Assembly (NCBI GenBank): GCA_026075535.2
Contig: AP026546.1
Span: 2,480,001-2,544,000 of the forward strand
Length of the DNA stretch: 64,000 nucleotides
Origin: Tricholoma matsutake
Lineage: Eukaryota; Basidiomycota; Agaricomycetes; Agaricales; Tricholomataceae
Direction: 5' to 3'
Within the stretch, counting starts at the first letter, position 1, and every line of letters starts with the position of its first letter. The notes below the pieces were generated by a model. It was not told the DNA's origin, did not search any database, and saw only the letters and a list, made by a program, of their open reading frames with translations. Positions 45,946 through 55,999 of the stretch are shown here, piece after piece. The position numbers and the translations under genes were made by a program.

Positions 45946-47334
45946 CTACTGGGACTCCTCCCATTTCCTCTCTAACACCTCGATCTCTTCCATTAAGACT
46001 TCCACTTCCAATTTCTTCCACACCAGCACTTCTGTGAGATATCGACGACAGAGTCTTGATGCATCCGACTGCGTCATCTCGTCCTCCACCACCATCAATG
46101 CCCCCTCAACCATACCCGTGACCTCGAGTGTGACTTCGCGCGCTTTGGCTTTCCCCTTCCCCTTCCCCTTCTCCTTCTCAGCCATCTTCGGCTTCGGCTT
46201 CATCGTTCATTTCGGGTGCTCGTCGACTTTCGAGGGCCCGGCCTCCACGTTTTGGATGGGCTGGATAGCCCGGATGCGTATTGCTAAGCAATCATACATA
46301 TTTAGCGATCATAATTATTAATGAATGATTTGACTTACTACGTCTCGGAGTTGACACCTCTGTCGACTCCGCAGTACCCTTTGTAGCTTGCTTGGAGCTC
46401 GCCGTTTTCCTCAACTTGCCCCGTTGGAGTCCTCTCCTCGACACTCCCTCCCAGTAGCACCCCTGTAGCCCTTGAGTGCATCGCTTGCACTTTGGGGCGC
46501 CCTCCTTGACGATACACTCCTGAGTCATCTTCAGTCCAGCGCAACGGTCACACTAGAGCAATATTGAAAGCATAATTAGTCTTAACGATATTGACAAAAG
46601 AACGACAACTTACCGGCCCATGGAAGAGGATCAGATCGCCCTCCTCCAATCGCACCCGCTTTGCGACCACGGGTTCCTCATCGAGTTCGTCTTTGCCCTC
46701 CTCGTCCTCCTCGTCCATCTCGTCGGCCTTCCTCTTTTCAATGATTTGCTCGATGACCTACTGGTTGTTGACCAGAGTTTCTTCATCCGCGGCTTCATCC
46801 CGATCGATCGAGAGGTGCAGAAGCTCAAGCGCAGCCATACGATTGTGGAATTCATCCTTTGAGATGGTTTTGGCCCGGACTTTGGCCAAGAAAGCTCGAT
46901 GCGCCTCAACCAGTGCATCTCGTCATTCCTCAATCCTCTTTGCCTTTGCCTCGATGGCCACCTGCCGAGCCTCCCTCTCCTCCTCTCTCTTCCTCTCTTC
47001 CTCGATTGTCCTCAAATACTCCTTAAACAGATACTCCCCCCCCCAAGACAGCCAGTCCTCACAAGTGAATGGTGCGAACAGCCCGATGGCCTCGTCCAAT
47101 GTCACCTGCACATGTTTGTCGCATGCCTCGTCAAATGATCCGATCAGGTCGTTGTATTCAGCCTATCAAACAAGATTAGAAAGCAGATAAACAAAGAAAA
47201 CAAAACAACATACCATTTTCTCACAAAAAAGCATGACCCCATACCTCGAAGTCGAGGTCTTCAGCTTTGCCAGCCTTGGGCATCGATTTCGTGTGATCAA
47301 AGATGGGAAGAGCGAGTTCGGTGAGGATGGACAT
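45946..47334 (-). pseudogene. Antisense accessory gene of T1: coiled-coil, zinc-cluster-like protein
   Basis: Four exons on the strand opposite gag-pol: 47214-47334 (MSILTELALPIFDHTKSMPK, EDLDFEVWGHAF), 46614-47162 (AEYNDLIGSF, APFTCEDWLSWGGEYLF, then EEERKREEEREAR coiled coil and DEMDEEDEEGKDELDEE), 46339-46552 (CDRCAGLKMTQEC, KCKRCTQGLQGCYW) and 45946-46260 (Lys/Gly-rich KEKGKGKGKAKARE, then LVWKKLEVEVLMEEIEVLER, TAG). The six cysteines are spaced C-x2-C-x8-C-x8-C-x2-C-x6-C, close to the fungal Zn(II)2Cys6 binuclear cluster. Defects: one extra T at the end of exon 1, TGA and TAG in exon 2, TGA in exon 4. It ends about 330 bp from the pol stop and converges on it. Probably nuclear and DNA-binding, by motif only. 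Confidence 0.78.
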
Positions 47335-47472
47335 GTTTGTCGAGGAGGTGGATGAAAGAGATCGAATGGAAAGAGAAAGGTTCAAACCACGATGCGTCTT
47401 AAATCAATGGTCAACAATGTCACATGACCCAGTTACTTCAGCTCGACTGACCGGGATGGTCAGAATTTCAGT

Positions 47473-47483
47473 AAGGGGGAGGA
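47473..47483 (+). promoter_or_regulatory. Polypurine tract of T1
   Basis: AAGGGGGAGGA sits directly before the 3' LTR head TGATAGG. The same tract is complemented as TCCTCCCCCTT beside the 3' LTRs of T2 (13255) and T3 (55852). Confidence 0.85.
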
Positions 47484-48663
47484 TGATAGGTCGTCTTCTC
47501 GGCTCAAGGACTGATTCAACACTTTAGCATCATTCTAATCACATTGGCTAACTCCTATGACGTCCCAGACGCAGTGCGACACACTCTATCAATCACAATA
47601 TCATATTGACCGCATCGAAACATCACCATCGACATCGATAGTATCAAAAGACCACATTGCACAACCTTAGGACTACCCCGAAAGTCCCTAAGATTCCCCT
47701 ACATGACCACTGAACATCCCCGACCAACTTCGAACAAGCCACAACTGTGATCGACCATTGTCAACCATCATCGAGCGTCATTGATCGATATCGAGAAACT
47801 ACGAGCGACATCGGGCGCCACCTTCATTATCTAAATGGTGGAAGACCATGCACTAGGACGTATTCCAACTCATGTTCAAACCTGCTGATCATAGGTCAGC
47901 TTCATTCCAACTCCCTATCGCGCACAGAACCCGCTGGACACATTATTGCGAGACTTAGCACAGTTTATACACAAAGGACAGTCTCTTTTAGTTCTTTCCC
48001 TTTACTACTCTTTCATCATATGATATACATATATATCTTTCTTGTTCGGATTCCAGTCTCCTTTATGGCCTTGTGCCTTAACTCATATCTTTTGCCTCAT
48101 GTTCTACACATGTTTCTCATTCCATTTTAGGAAGTTTCTTTAAAACATATAAAACTCTGTAGTATCTACTTGAAAATGACAAGAAATCATCTTCACATAT
48201 CATCTCGTATACAGTTCTAAGCATCCGATCAGCTTTCTAAAACAATCTAAGTCTCTGCGGGTTTTCTCGATCGATGAGAAACCTCCGCAATCATCGCATC
48301 CTCAATCCTCCCTCGATCCTCTCATCATTAGTTCTAGCAACCCTTCCAACACTTCATAGCAGTTTGCCGCACCCTTTGTATACCATTGACCTATCGGAAG
48401 GTCCCCATAATTCACATATCAACCATCGACGATAAAACTTGTTTGCCATTGATCTCATTGATCGCCCTCGATATTGATCGATACTCGATTGGACCATGAC
48501 AAATGTCTTCGTCTCGCATAACACTACCTTCACGACTAGTAATCTTCTCAGAGGTTTGACCACAAACTTTCAGAACGTCTCGCAACCCTCCTCTGACTCG
48601 TCACAAACATCATCGATTGCCTCATTGGCAGTTCCGGTGGTTTTCCCAGGTTGAGCATCATCA
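47484..48663 (+). repeat. 3' LTR of T1
   Basis: 1180 bp, TGATAGGTCGTCTTCTCGG to GAGCATCATCA. Pairs with 38333-39499. Confidence 0.93.
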
Positions 48664-48856
48664 GTGGCTTGGATGGTGGCTTGCTAAGCTGCATTTTAAG
48701 CTGCTTACATAACCTGGGAACCGGTGATCGGATCGCTTAGAGTTGGCAGAGGACCCCTTGGCTTATCATGTGATCTAGGTCCTCAAATATTTTCAGAATT
48801 TTAGCTATTTTATTTCCCAAAGTAGCAAAAAAACGCGGCTGAGCCATTGCAACACT

Positions 48857-49411
48857 ATTTCTGCTTGAGGTAATTGTCGATAATGTAATGGGCTTGCAGG
48901 ATATCACCAACATTTGTCACTGCAATTTCGAGGCCATATTTGGGTTGAATGTAATGGGGGAGAGTTGGTGGGTAAGAAACCCTATCTACAATAGGGTATT
49001 CACATTGGAGGGTGTGGATAATGGAATTGTCAGTGAAATGATAGGTGATACGAGTACCTTCCTTTGGGACCCAGCAAGACTGTACGATGAAGCCCTTCGA
49101 TTGGAAGATTCTGTCCAATTTTTCTTTAAGGGGTGCAACCCAAGAACTATCGTCAGTGTGGAAGGCAAGCTGCCTGCTTTTGTCAACACCACTGCCAATT
49201 TTCCAGTTGGCTTCAATCCCGGGGGCATTTTTGTTGAGAACTCTCTGAATATGTTGGAGGAGATCGGGGCACAGGTTTTCTTGGAGTGATCCAGAAAGGG
49301 AAATATTGACATAATCTAAGCAATCCCAGGCAGATCCTGAAGGTGAGACATAGTTCAGGGCCGGCAACACTATGCCCTGGGTGGGGAGATCCTCAGAAAT
49401 GACCTTGCGGA
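48857..49411 (-). pseudogene. LINE ORF1, N-terminal part
   Basis: Reads VISEDLPTQGIVLPALNYV, SAWDCLDYVNISL, QLAFHTDDSSWVAPLKEKLD, FIVQSCWVPKEGTRITYHF, YPPTLPHYIQPKYGLEIAV and GDILQAHYIIDNYLKQK. This is the conserved middle of Tad-type ORF1. The stop after KQK is made by the MITE junction; with MITE and T1 removed the frame continues at 38167 as YGTGAADD. Upstream of 49411 the frame is replaced by Ty3 leader DNA, so the N-terminus is missing. Confidence 0.85.
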
Positions 49412-50125
49412 TGGAAACTGGGATTAAGATATCTCCCAATTGTTTGAGAGATTCAAAGGCATGGCAAGTATCAATTCGAAGGTTTCTAGCTTGTGTTGGC
49501 CTAAGCTGGGAAATTCAAGATGGATTAGGCAATGAAATGATCTAGAAACCCCTCGCAGTGGGCTCCAAAAATGATGATACTCAACCCAGAAACCCAAACA
49601 AAACACCTAAAAAGGTCTCGAATGGTATAACACAAGTTAGAGGAAGGGTGCAAGGTGGTACTAAATATCACCGCTGTTATCCAAGGGTGGGGGAACAAAG
49701 TTTGAGGAGGTCTGATGAGATTCAATGAAGTTTGAGGGGATATGAAGTTCTGTGAAGTGCTTCAAGAAAAGTTTGAAGATGTTCAAGAAAGTTCAAGGAA
49801 GTTTGAGGGGTTTGTAGAGAATGAGAATAGTTTCGAAATATTATGTAGATAGATGATAGCGATCTGAAATGATCTCGAGAGGGGATAGACGATGGACAAT
49901 AGTTTTGAGAGACTAGTGTGGAATTTTTGAGGAAGTTTGCGGTAACCCACTAAACTTCAGGACTAAGATGAGGGGCTTGGACTCAAGAGAATTACTCTTA
50001 AATCAAACGATAGAAAATGAGAGGGCAATTTCTTTCTTGTTCTTCTAAGTAGCTAGTACAAGGCTATATAAGTTTTGAGAGATTGTACTAAAAAGGAAAT
50101 AGAACATGAGGACTACGTGAGGCAA
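49412..50125 (-). mobile_element. Truncated Ty3 fragment: leader plus part of 5' LTR
   Basis: 49412-49571 matches the untranslated leader of T1/T2/T3 with PBS-like TGGAGCCCACTGCGAGGG. 49572-50125 matches the first half of the T2 3' LTR (12218 onward) nearly base for base, ending at TACGTGAGGCAA. Both ends are abrupt, with LINE ORF1 on the left and unrelated DNA on the right, so it is not a solo LTR. Confidence 0.85.
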
Positions 50126-50619
50126 ATGTTGTTCCATTTTATATTATTTAAATTGAGCCAGGTCATGAATCGATGACACCTTTAATTAAATCCACATTGG
50201 CAGCAGCAGCAGCATCGGCACTGGTAGCAGTAGTTGGACAGGGACCTGGACCTCACTATGTGGGCCATCTCATCAGCACTATCCAGCCAAGGATACATTG
50301 CATCATTGGATGTGAAGGTGCACTAATTCACTTATATGTGAGTCCTTCACTATGGCATTGCATTGGAAGTGGCAGTGGGATCAGGATTGGGATTGGGATC
50401 AGGATTGGGATTGGGATCAGGATTTGGATTGGGATCAGGATTGGGATTGGGATCAGGATCAGCAGTCCGATGCAGCATGATTTGGGCCTCAGAAATGACA
50501 TCCCATGGATGGGGAAGAAATTGAGCAGTTTTCACACCATGATTGGCACGGACCAAACCATCAACAATAGTATTACACATTGTAAGTCATGAAACAGTAC
50601 TATATATATGAAGGGTGCA
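50126..50619. other. Unassigned stretch with a GGGATT/GGGATCAGGATT minisatellite
   Basis: At about 50378-50462 GGGATTGGGATCAGGATT-type units repeat; on the minus strand this would read (DPNPNP)n inside a 76-codon frame that also holds LVRANHGVKTAQFLPHPWDV. On the plus strand a competing frame reads (GIRIGI)n. The minus frame lies downstream of the gene ending at 50620 and might be a further exon, but I see no convincing splice join. Neither frame is called. Confidence 0.4.
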
Positions 50620-50691
50620 TCATGAGTCAGTATCCATCATGTCATCAGAGCCAGACAACCAAGTAACATCAACATAGCTGAAGTCCACAGG

Positions 50692-52647
50692 TAGGGTGTA
50701 GCATGGGTCACACCATGGGTAAACTTTCACACACCGCACCCACACCTGCCAACACCGCACCCATCCTAACACCACAACCGCGGTGACAGGTTTTTTCCAT
50801 GGTCTGTCATGAAACACTGCAGGTGTGATACCATGTAATATACACCACAGTTTTGACAATATTTTCCCCTTGTATTTGATGTTCTATGTTGTTAAATATC
50901 ATGTATTTGCATTGACTAAGTCAGACTAACACCCCATATACATACCTAAGCTACGATTTGACTAATACCAAGCCTTATGTTACTTTTTCACATGCAAAAA
51001 AAAAGACACCCCCACTCGAGATGAGAGACAGAGGGATTTATTTATTTAATAATTGTATACAATACTAAAAAGAGAAAACCCCACCCCCACGCAAAATGCA
51101 GGGGAGGGGGTTGTGATGAAAAAAGACACCCCGCTTGAGATGAGAGACAGAGGGATTTATTTATTTAATAATTGTATACAATACTAAAAAGAGAAAACCC
51201 TGCCCCCATGCAAAATGTGGGGGAGGGGGTTGTGATGTGGGCATCATCACCCTATTGTTGTTGTAGTCCCGTCGTGTCCTCCCTGTCCTCCCTGCCATCC
51301 TGTTGGCCCCACCCTCCCCACTGGTGCATTGTTGTCATTGTCATTCCCCTCCCCTTCCCGCTGTTGTGGTGGGTGCCTCTCCATCCTTGTCCTTGTGCCT
51401 GTCATCTGGCCCTCCCCATTCTCGTCTGCCTGTACCACCGTCTCGATGTTGTTGTCCCACTCCCCATTGTCGTCCTCCCCTTGTCGGCCTGTGGTGGTGG
51501 TGGTGGTGGTGGTGGTGGTGGCTCCTCATTGCTGCTGCTGTTGCCGCTGCTCCCATTGCAGTTGGTGGTGGCTGGCTCATCTTCCCCATCCCCGTCCCCA
51601 TCCTCGTCCCATTGTTGCTCCCTGTTTCCACCCCGTGAGCAGTTGCTTGCAGCTGTAGTTGGGGGCGCTGCTGTCGTGGGTGTATCATGGGTGTATGGTC
51701 TTGCTACCACCTAACCACCCCATGAGCAGGGGCTTGTGGCAGTGGTGGGGGTGGCTCAGGGGGCACCAGTCATCATCATCAATGGTAAAATCACTAGCTA
51801 AAGTTGTTTCAGTTAGTAACAGGGAAATGAAAGGAAAAAAACTTACCATGTATTCATTGGGGTGGCCATATCATTGTGAGATAAAACCTGTAAATAATAA
51901 GAATGGAAGTAACTTTAATGAAGAAAACAAGAAAGGAACAGAAAGAAAAAATACCTGTGGCCCAAATGATGCATATCTATGTGTCATTTGGGCCTGTGCC
52001 TTATCCTCGTATCCCATCCCATCCTATCCCATCCCGTCCTATCCCCATGTGCTGTTTGTTCATTTGGCATGGTGTGCCCCCAAATGACATGTATCTACAT
52101 GTTGTTGGAGCTCATGCCTCATCCTCGTCCTCCTATCCCATCTTGTTGCTCCCCATTTCCACCCCATGAGCAGTTGCTCGCAGTGGCAGTTGGGGGTGCT
52201 GTGGTGCTGTGGTAGGGGTGGTGGTGGCCATCGTCATTGTTGTTGTTGTGGTAGTCACGTCGTTGTAAGTTAAAACCTGTAAACAATGAAAATGAAGTTA
52301 GATGAATAAAGGAAAACAAAAGAACAACTTACCTGGGGCCCAAACAACAATAAAAGTCATTTGGGCCAGTTTCATGCACTTTGTGTCGCTGGAGTAGGAC
52401 CTAAAAAACTGTTAGTTGTGAAAAAAGAAAGTAAAAATACTTACAGACGATGATTTTGTCATCGTTTCTCATGATGATCAATATCTGGCATCTTCCACAG
52501 CCGGTGACTCAAATAACCGTGGATACCCATGACACCACCAAAACAGGTATGGTATGTCACAGGTCCGGCATTTTGGCAACTGTACCCATACCCGTCAAAC
52601 CTGTGGGCTGCTTACCGCGGGTTTACCCATACCCATGCTACACCCTA
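50692..52647 (-). mobile_element. Non-autonomous hAT-like element, family A (copy A3)
   Basis: The ends are TAGGGTGTAGCATGGGTCAC and, reverse complemented, TAGGGTGTAGCATGGGTATG. It is flanked by an exact 8-bp duplication TCCACAGG (50684-50691 and 52648-52655). 1956 bp, no transposase frame. It carries a 120-bp tandem duplication, three TGAGCA-type palindromes (about 51633, 51720 and 52163) and minus-strand hairpin-plus-intron modules at about 51958-52000 and 52335-52369. The only long frames inside are simple-repeat artefacts. Confidence 0.93.
50999..51238. repeat. 120-bp tandem duplication within hAT-like copy A3
   Basis: Two adjacent copies begin AAAAAAGACACCC and end GGGGGTTGTGATG. They contain ATGAGAGACAGAGGGATTTA and TTTAATAATTGTATACAATA. 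Copy A2 has only one such unit (from about 14606), so the duplication arose after the copies separated. Confidence 0.85.
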
Positions 52648-53182
52648 TCCACAGGACCATAGAGATCAGAACGTGGGAGTGTGATGCAAAAAGGAGTGGG
52701 GAAGTCTATCTGAAAGCTACTAGGGGATGCGGTATGAGAGAGATTGGAGTCAACATCAGGGACCTCAGCATTGGATGCAGCATCATCCTCACTGTTAGAT
52801 TCATGGGTGGAATCAGTCTCCGAAGATGAAAAGAAAACATCTGCTGCATCAGATGCAGTGGGAACTGCTGTTGGAATGAAATTTGTGGGGCCAGATGCTG
52901 AAGAGGTGGTGTCAGCAAGGTAGAAGGCAGTGGCATCAAAGCCAGTTAGGGATTGTGCTGTGATACCAGAAGCAGGAGGGGACGGATCCTCATCGCTCTG
53001 CCATCCCATGGCTGCCTCAAAGGCGGTTGGCTGGTCAGCACGAGGTGAGCCATCTTCACTATCCCTTGCCATAGCAGCCTGAGAGGCTGTGGGCAGTGGG
53101 CGATTGGCCATGGCATTGTCCTCCCTATCGCCATCATCACCATTGCTGTCACTGTTGTCATCACCATCACTTTCACTGTCCT

Positions 53183-53680
53183 CATTGTCATTGTCATTGT
53201 CATTGCCATTGTCATTGCCATTGTCATTGTCATTGCCATTGTCATTGCCATTGTCATTGTCATTGCCATTGTCATTGTCATTGTCATTGCCATTGTCATT
53301 GTCATTGTCATTGCCATTGTCATTGTCATTGTCATTGCCATTGTCATTGTCATTGTCATTGCCATTGTCATTGTCATTGTCATTGCCATTGTCATTGTCA
53401 TTGTCATTGCCATTGTCATTGTCATTGCCATTGTCATTGTCATTGCCATTGTCATTGTCATTGCCATTGTCATTGTCATTGCCATTGTCATTGTCATTGC
53501 CATTGTCATTGTCATTGCCATTGTCATTGTCATTGCCATTGTCATTGTCATTGCCATTGTCATTGTCATTGCCATTGTCATTGTCATTGCCATTGTCATT
53601 GTCATTGCCATTGTCATTGTCATTGCCATTGTCATTGTCATTGCCATTGTCATTGTCATTGCCATTGTCATTGTCATCAT
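53183..53680. repeat. Coding minisatellite, 18/24-bp units of GTCATTGTCATTGCCATT
   Basis: About 500 bp of CATTGTCATTGTCATTGC units in two lengths: 24-bp units cluster at 53270-53410 and 18-bp units dominate from 53420 on. In the minus-strand gene they encode NDNDNG or NDNDNDNG. Every unit is a multiple of 6 nt, so the frame survives length change. Confidence 0.95.
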
Positions 53681-54865
53681 CATCATCATCAGCATTGGCA
53701 TTGGCATCGTTATCATCATAGGCATCATCATAGGCATTGCCAATGGCATCACCCACCTGCCGATCATCTTTGTCACCATCACCATCTTCACTATCCCATG
53801 CCATAGCAGCCTGAGAGGCTGTGGGCACACTGAGTGGGTGATTGGCTGCGGCATCATCCTCCCCATCACCATTGTCATCACTGTCATCATCATCACTTTC
53901 AATATCCTCATCGTCATCAGGAGTGGCATCATTGGCATAGGTGTGGCCCTCACCCTCGCCCACATCAGCAATGGCAATGGCATTGGCATTAGCATTGGCG
54001 AATGGCTTGTTCAACTCAGTGTCTGTAGAATAAAGGGCAGCGTTGAGGCCAGTTACATTGGGTGGTGGACTGTAGTTGGCAGAGGCAGCTGTTGGGATGC
54101 TTGCTATGATTGAATTCTCCTTGTTGTCGGCACCATCAGGCAGAGAGTATGTGTACCCAGAGTTCAGTGTTTCTCCCTTGCCCATGGTTGTCTGGTTGGA
54201 TCCCAGAACATCCTTCTCTGTGAGGTCAACACCCCAAGTCCACTTGTGGGACATGGCAGAAAGAGACTGAAGCCGCTCAAGTTTGGCCTTCGCGTGTGCT
54301 GTGATATGGTTTGACTGTCTTGTTACTGATGCCTTTGAGGAGGCTGCCAGTGCTGTGGCCGCTGCCAATGCTGGTGTTTGAGCCTGAAGCTCCTTGAGCA
54401 GGGCGAGCTCATAAAGCTGATGGAACCCTGCTGCTTGCCTGGTATTTGCATTTAGTGCAGCATCAGCTGAGGATTCACAACCATTGATGAAGTTATGCAT
54501 GCTGTGTAGTTCAGCTAAAATATCTTGCACAAGACCCTGGAGATTGAGACATGATTGGCAATCAGGCTGACTCAGTGGCACCTGGCTACCAGGGTGAGAT
54601 GAGTCAATGATGGGTGCCAGAACATATTGCTGATGGGTATTGAGGCACTCGTCCAGGGTGGTGATGCCCAAATGCACTCGGGTCCTGGCTCCTGATAGTG
54701 TCTCCACCAATCGCATGCATATGAATCCACAAGGCAGATGGGCACCTCAGTCACCACACCATCATCCAATGCAGCCAAGAGAGACGGATGGAATCCGAGC
54801 AGCAAATGTTCAATATTGATGTCAGCCAAGGACCAAAGCAGGATTGGCACCTCGATCATAAGGCC

Positions 54866-55851
54866 AACCAGGAAACCCAAACAAAACCCACAATAAGGGC
54901 TCAAATGGTATAATGCTAGTTAGAGGAAGGTTGCAAGGTGGTACTAAATATCACCGCTGTTACCCAAGGCTAGGAAAACGACTCTAGAGGGTGTCCAATG
55001 AAGTTCGAAGAGGTTTGAGAGTATTCAAAGTGCTGCAAAGGTGTTTGAGAGAAGTTTGAAGAAGTTCAAGAGACTTGTAGAGGATGAGGACAATTTCAAC
55101 GAAGGCTGAGGATAGACTATAAGAATGTAGGAAGGCATCGAGAGGGGATAGGTGATATGCGATAGTTTCGAGAAGCTAGTATGAGAAGTTCGAGGAAGTT
55201 CGGCATAAAACACTGAACTTCGAGACTAAGTCGAGATGCTTGGACTCAAGAGAATGGCTCTTAAATCAGACGATTGGTGTGAGAGGACGATCTATTCTGT
55301 TGTTCTAAGTAGCTAGTACAAGGCTATATATGTTTGGGAGAGGTGATACTTAAAAAGGAAATAAAACATGAGGAATACATGAGGCAAGATATAAAACAAT
55401 AGAGAACTTTGCAAATCATAGAATAAATGAAAGAAGATGAGAAGGGAAACATATAGAGTCACAATTTATCACGGGTACCTGTCCCCATTGATCCAATATA
55501 TCATCAAGATATCAAAGTGCCACAATCGCATCCTAAAATCCCATCGTTGTGTCTCCTCGTGTCTGGTGGTGCTCGATATGCAATGCACTAACTCTTACAA
55601 GGTGTGCTGCATGTATCTGAAGGGCGGTGCAATAGGTATACAGTGGCTGAAGTCATTCAAAGTGCTGCAAAGTTGTTCAAAGTTGCTCGAAGTATTGCAA
55701 AGTTGTTCAAAGTTGTTCAAAATTGTTCAAAGTAGTTTTGGAGCAGTCTCGTGGGGTTCATAGGGGTTCATAGGGGTTGGGAGCATGTGTGTTGATGTGT
55801 TGATGCCTTTGGAGACATTCCCAGAGCTTAGTGCACATGGTGGACCTATCA
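54866..55851 (-). repeat. 3' LTR of T3
   Basis: From ACCAGGAAACCCAAAC to CATGGTGGACCTATCA, followed by TCCTCCCCCTTACTGAAAT, the complement of the PPT. Its first 350 bp match 63604-64000 closely. Confidence 0.85.
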
Positions 55852-55999
55852 TCCTCCCCCTTACTGAAATCCTGACTGTCCCAGTCAGCCGATCAGAGTC
55901 TTGTGCGAAATGCATGATTGTGTTGAAGCTGTAAACAAAACTCAAAAAAACTTCTCGTTCTCCTTCATCAACCTACACCCTCAATACTAGCTTTTCATC

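Larger units (their letters stand above)
38333..48663 (+). mobile_element. Full-length Ty3/gypsy element T1
   Basis: A 10.33-kb element with both LTRs, PBS, gag-protease, RT-RNase H-integrase, an opposite-strand accessory gene and PPT in order. The flanks are GCGG (38329-38332) and GTGG (48664-48667), a 4-bp duplication with one CpG-type transition. It is the youngest layer of the LINE, MITE, Ty3 nest. Apart from one indel in the accessory gene, damage is almost entirely point changes to TGA. Confidence 0.93.
38178..48856. mobile_element. Long-TIR MITE (Mutator-like) that now contains Ty3 element T1
   Basis: Terminal inverted repeats of about 135 bp (38178-about 38320 and about 48715-48856), beginning AGTGTTGC and containing GGCTCAGCCGCG, face each other across T1. 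The flanks are ATTTCCGCTT (38168-38177) and ATTTCTGCTT (48857-48866), a 10-bp target duplication with one transition. Without T1 the MITE is about 350 bp. A long TIR with a 9-11-bp duplication fits Mutator-like elements; the superfamily is inference. It sits inside LINE ORF1: removing it restores LKQKYGTG. Confidence 0.85.
50620..54859 (-). pseudogene. Hypothetical acidic protein with Asn-Asp-Gly repeats, split by a hAT-like element
   Basis: Possible start ATG at 54859 (MIEVPILLWSLADINIEHLL); the frame must shift near 54700 to reach the long frame containing TTLDECLNTHQQYVLAPI, LVQDILAELHSMHNFINGC and a helical Ala-rich part. From about 53995 an acidic region begins, with duplicated motifs (TASQAAMAWDSEDG, TASQAAMARDSEDG, TAFEAAMGWQSDED) flanking the NDNDNG repeat (about 165 residues). 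The C-terminal part ends RSDLYGPVD; after the element at 50692-52647 it resumes FSYVDVTWLSGSDDMMDTDS and TGA at 50620. Family not recognised. Host gene or transposon-carried gene cannot be told apart. A Ty3 LTR lies within about 10 bp of the putative start. Confidence 0.55.

Noticed and set aside
50173..50592. 139-codon plus-strand frame with GIRIGI repeats
   Set aside because: Arises from the GGGATT minisatellite; the flanking parts match no recognisable protein and the opposite strand is equally open.
51172..51714. 180-codon plus-strand frame inside hAT-like copy A3
   Set aside because: Low-complexity Cys/Pro/Val/Gly translation of GT and TCC repeats, not shared with copies A1 and A2.
53089..53806. 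Long plus-strand frames (Ser-Leu-Pro or His-Cys repeats) opposite the Asn-Asp gene
   Set aside because: They exist only because the 18/24-bp repeat leaves several frames open; the minus strand has non-repeat flanking protein sequence and the plus strand does not.
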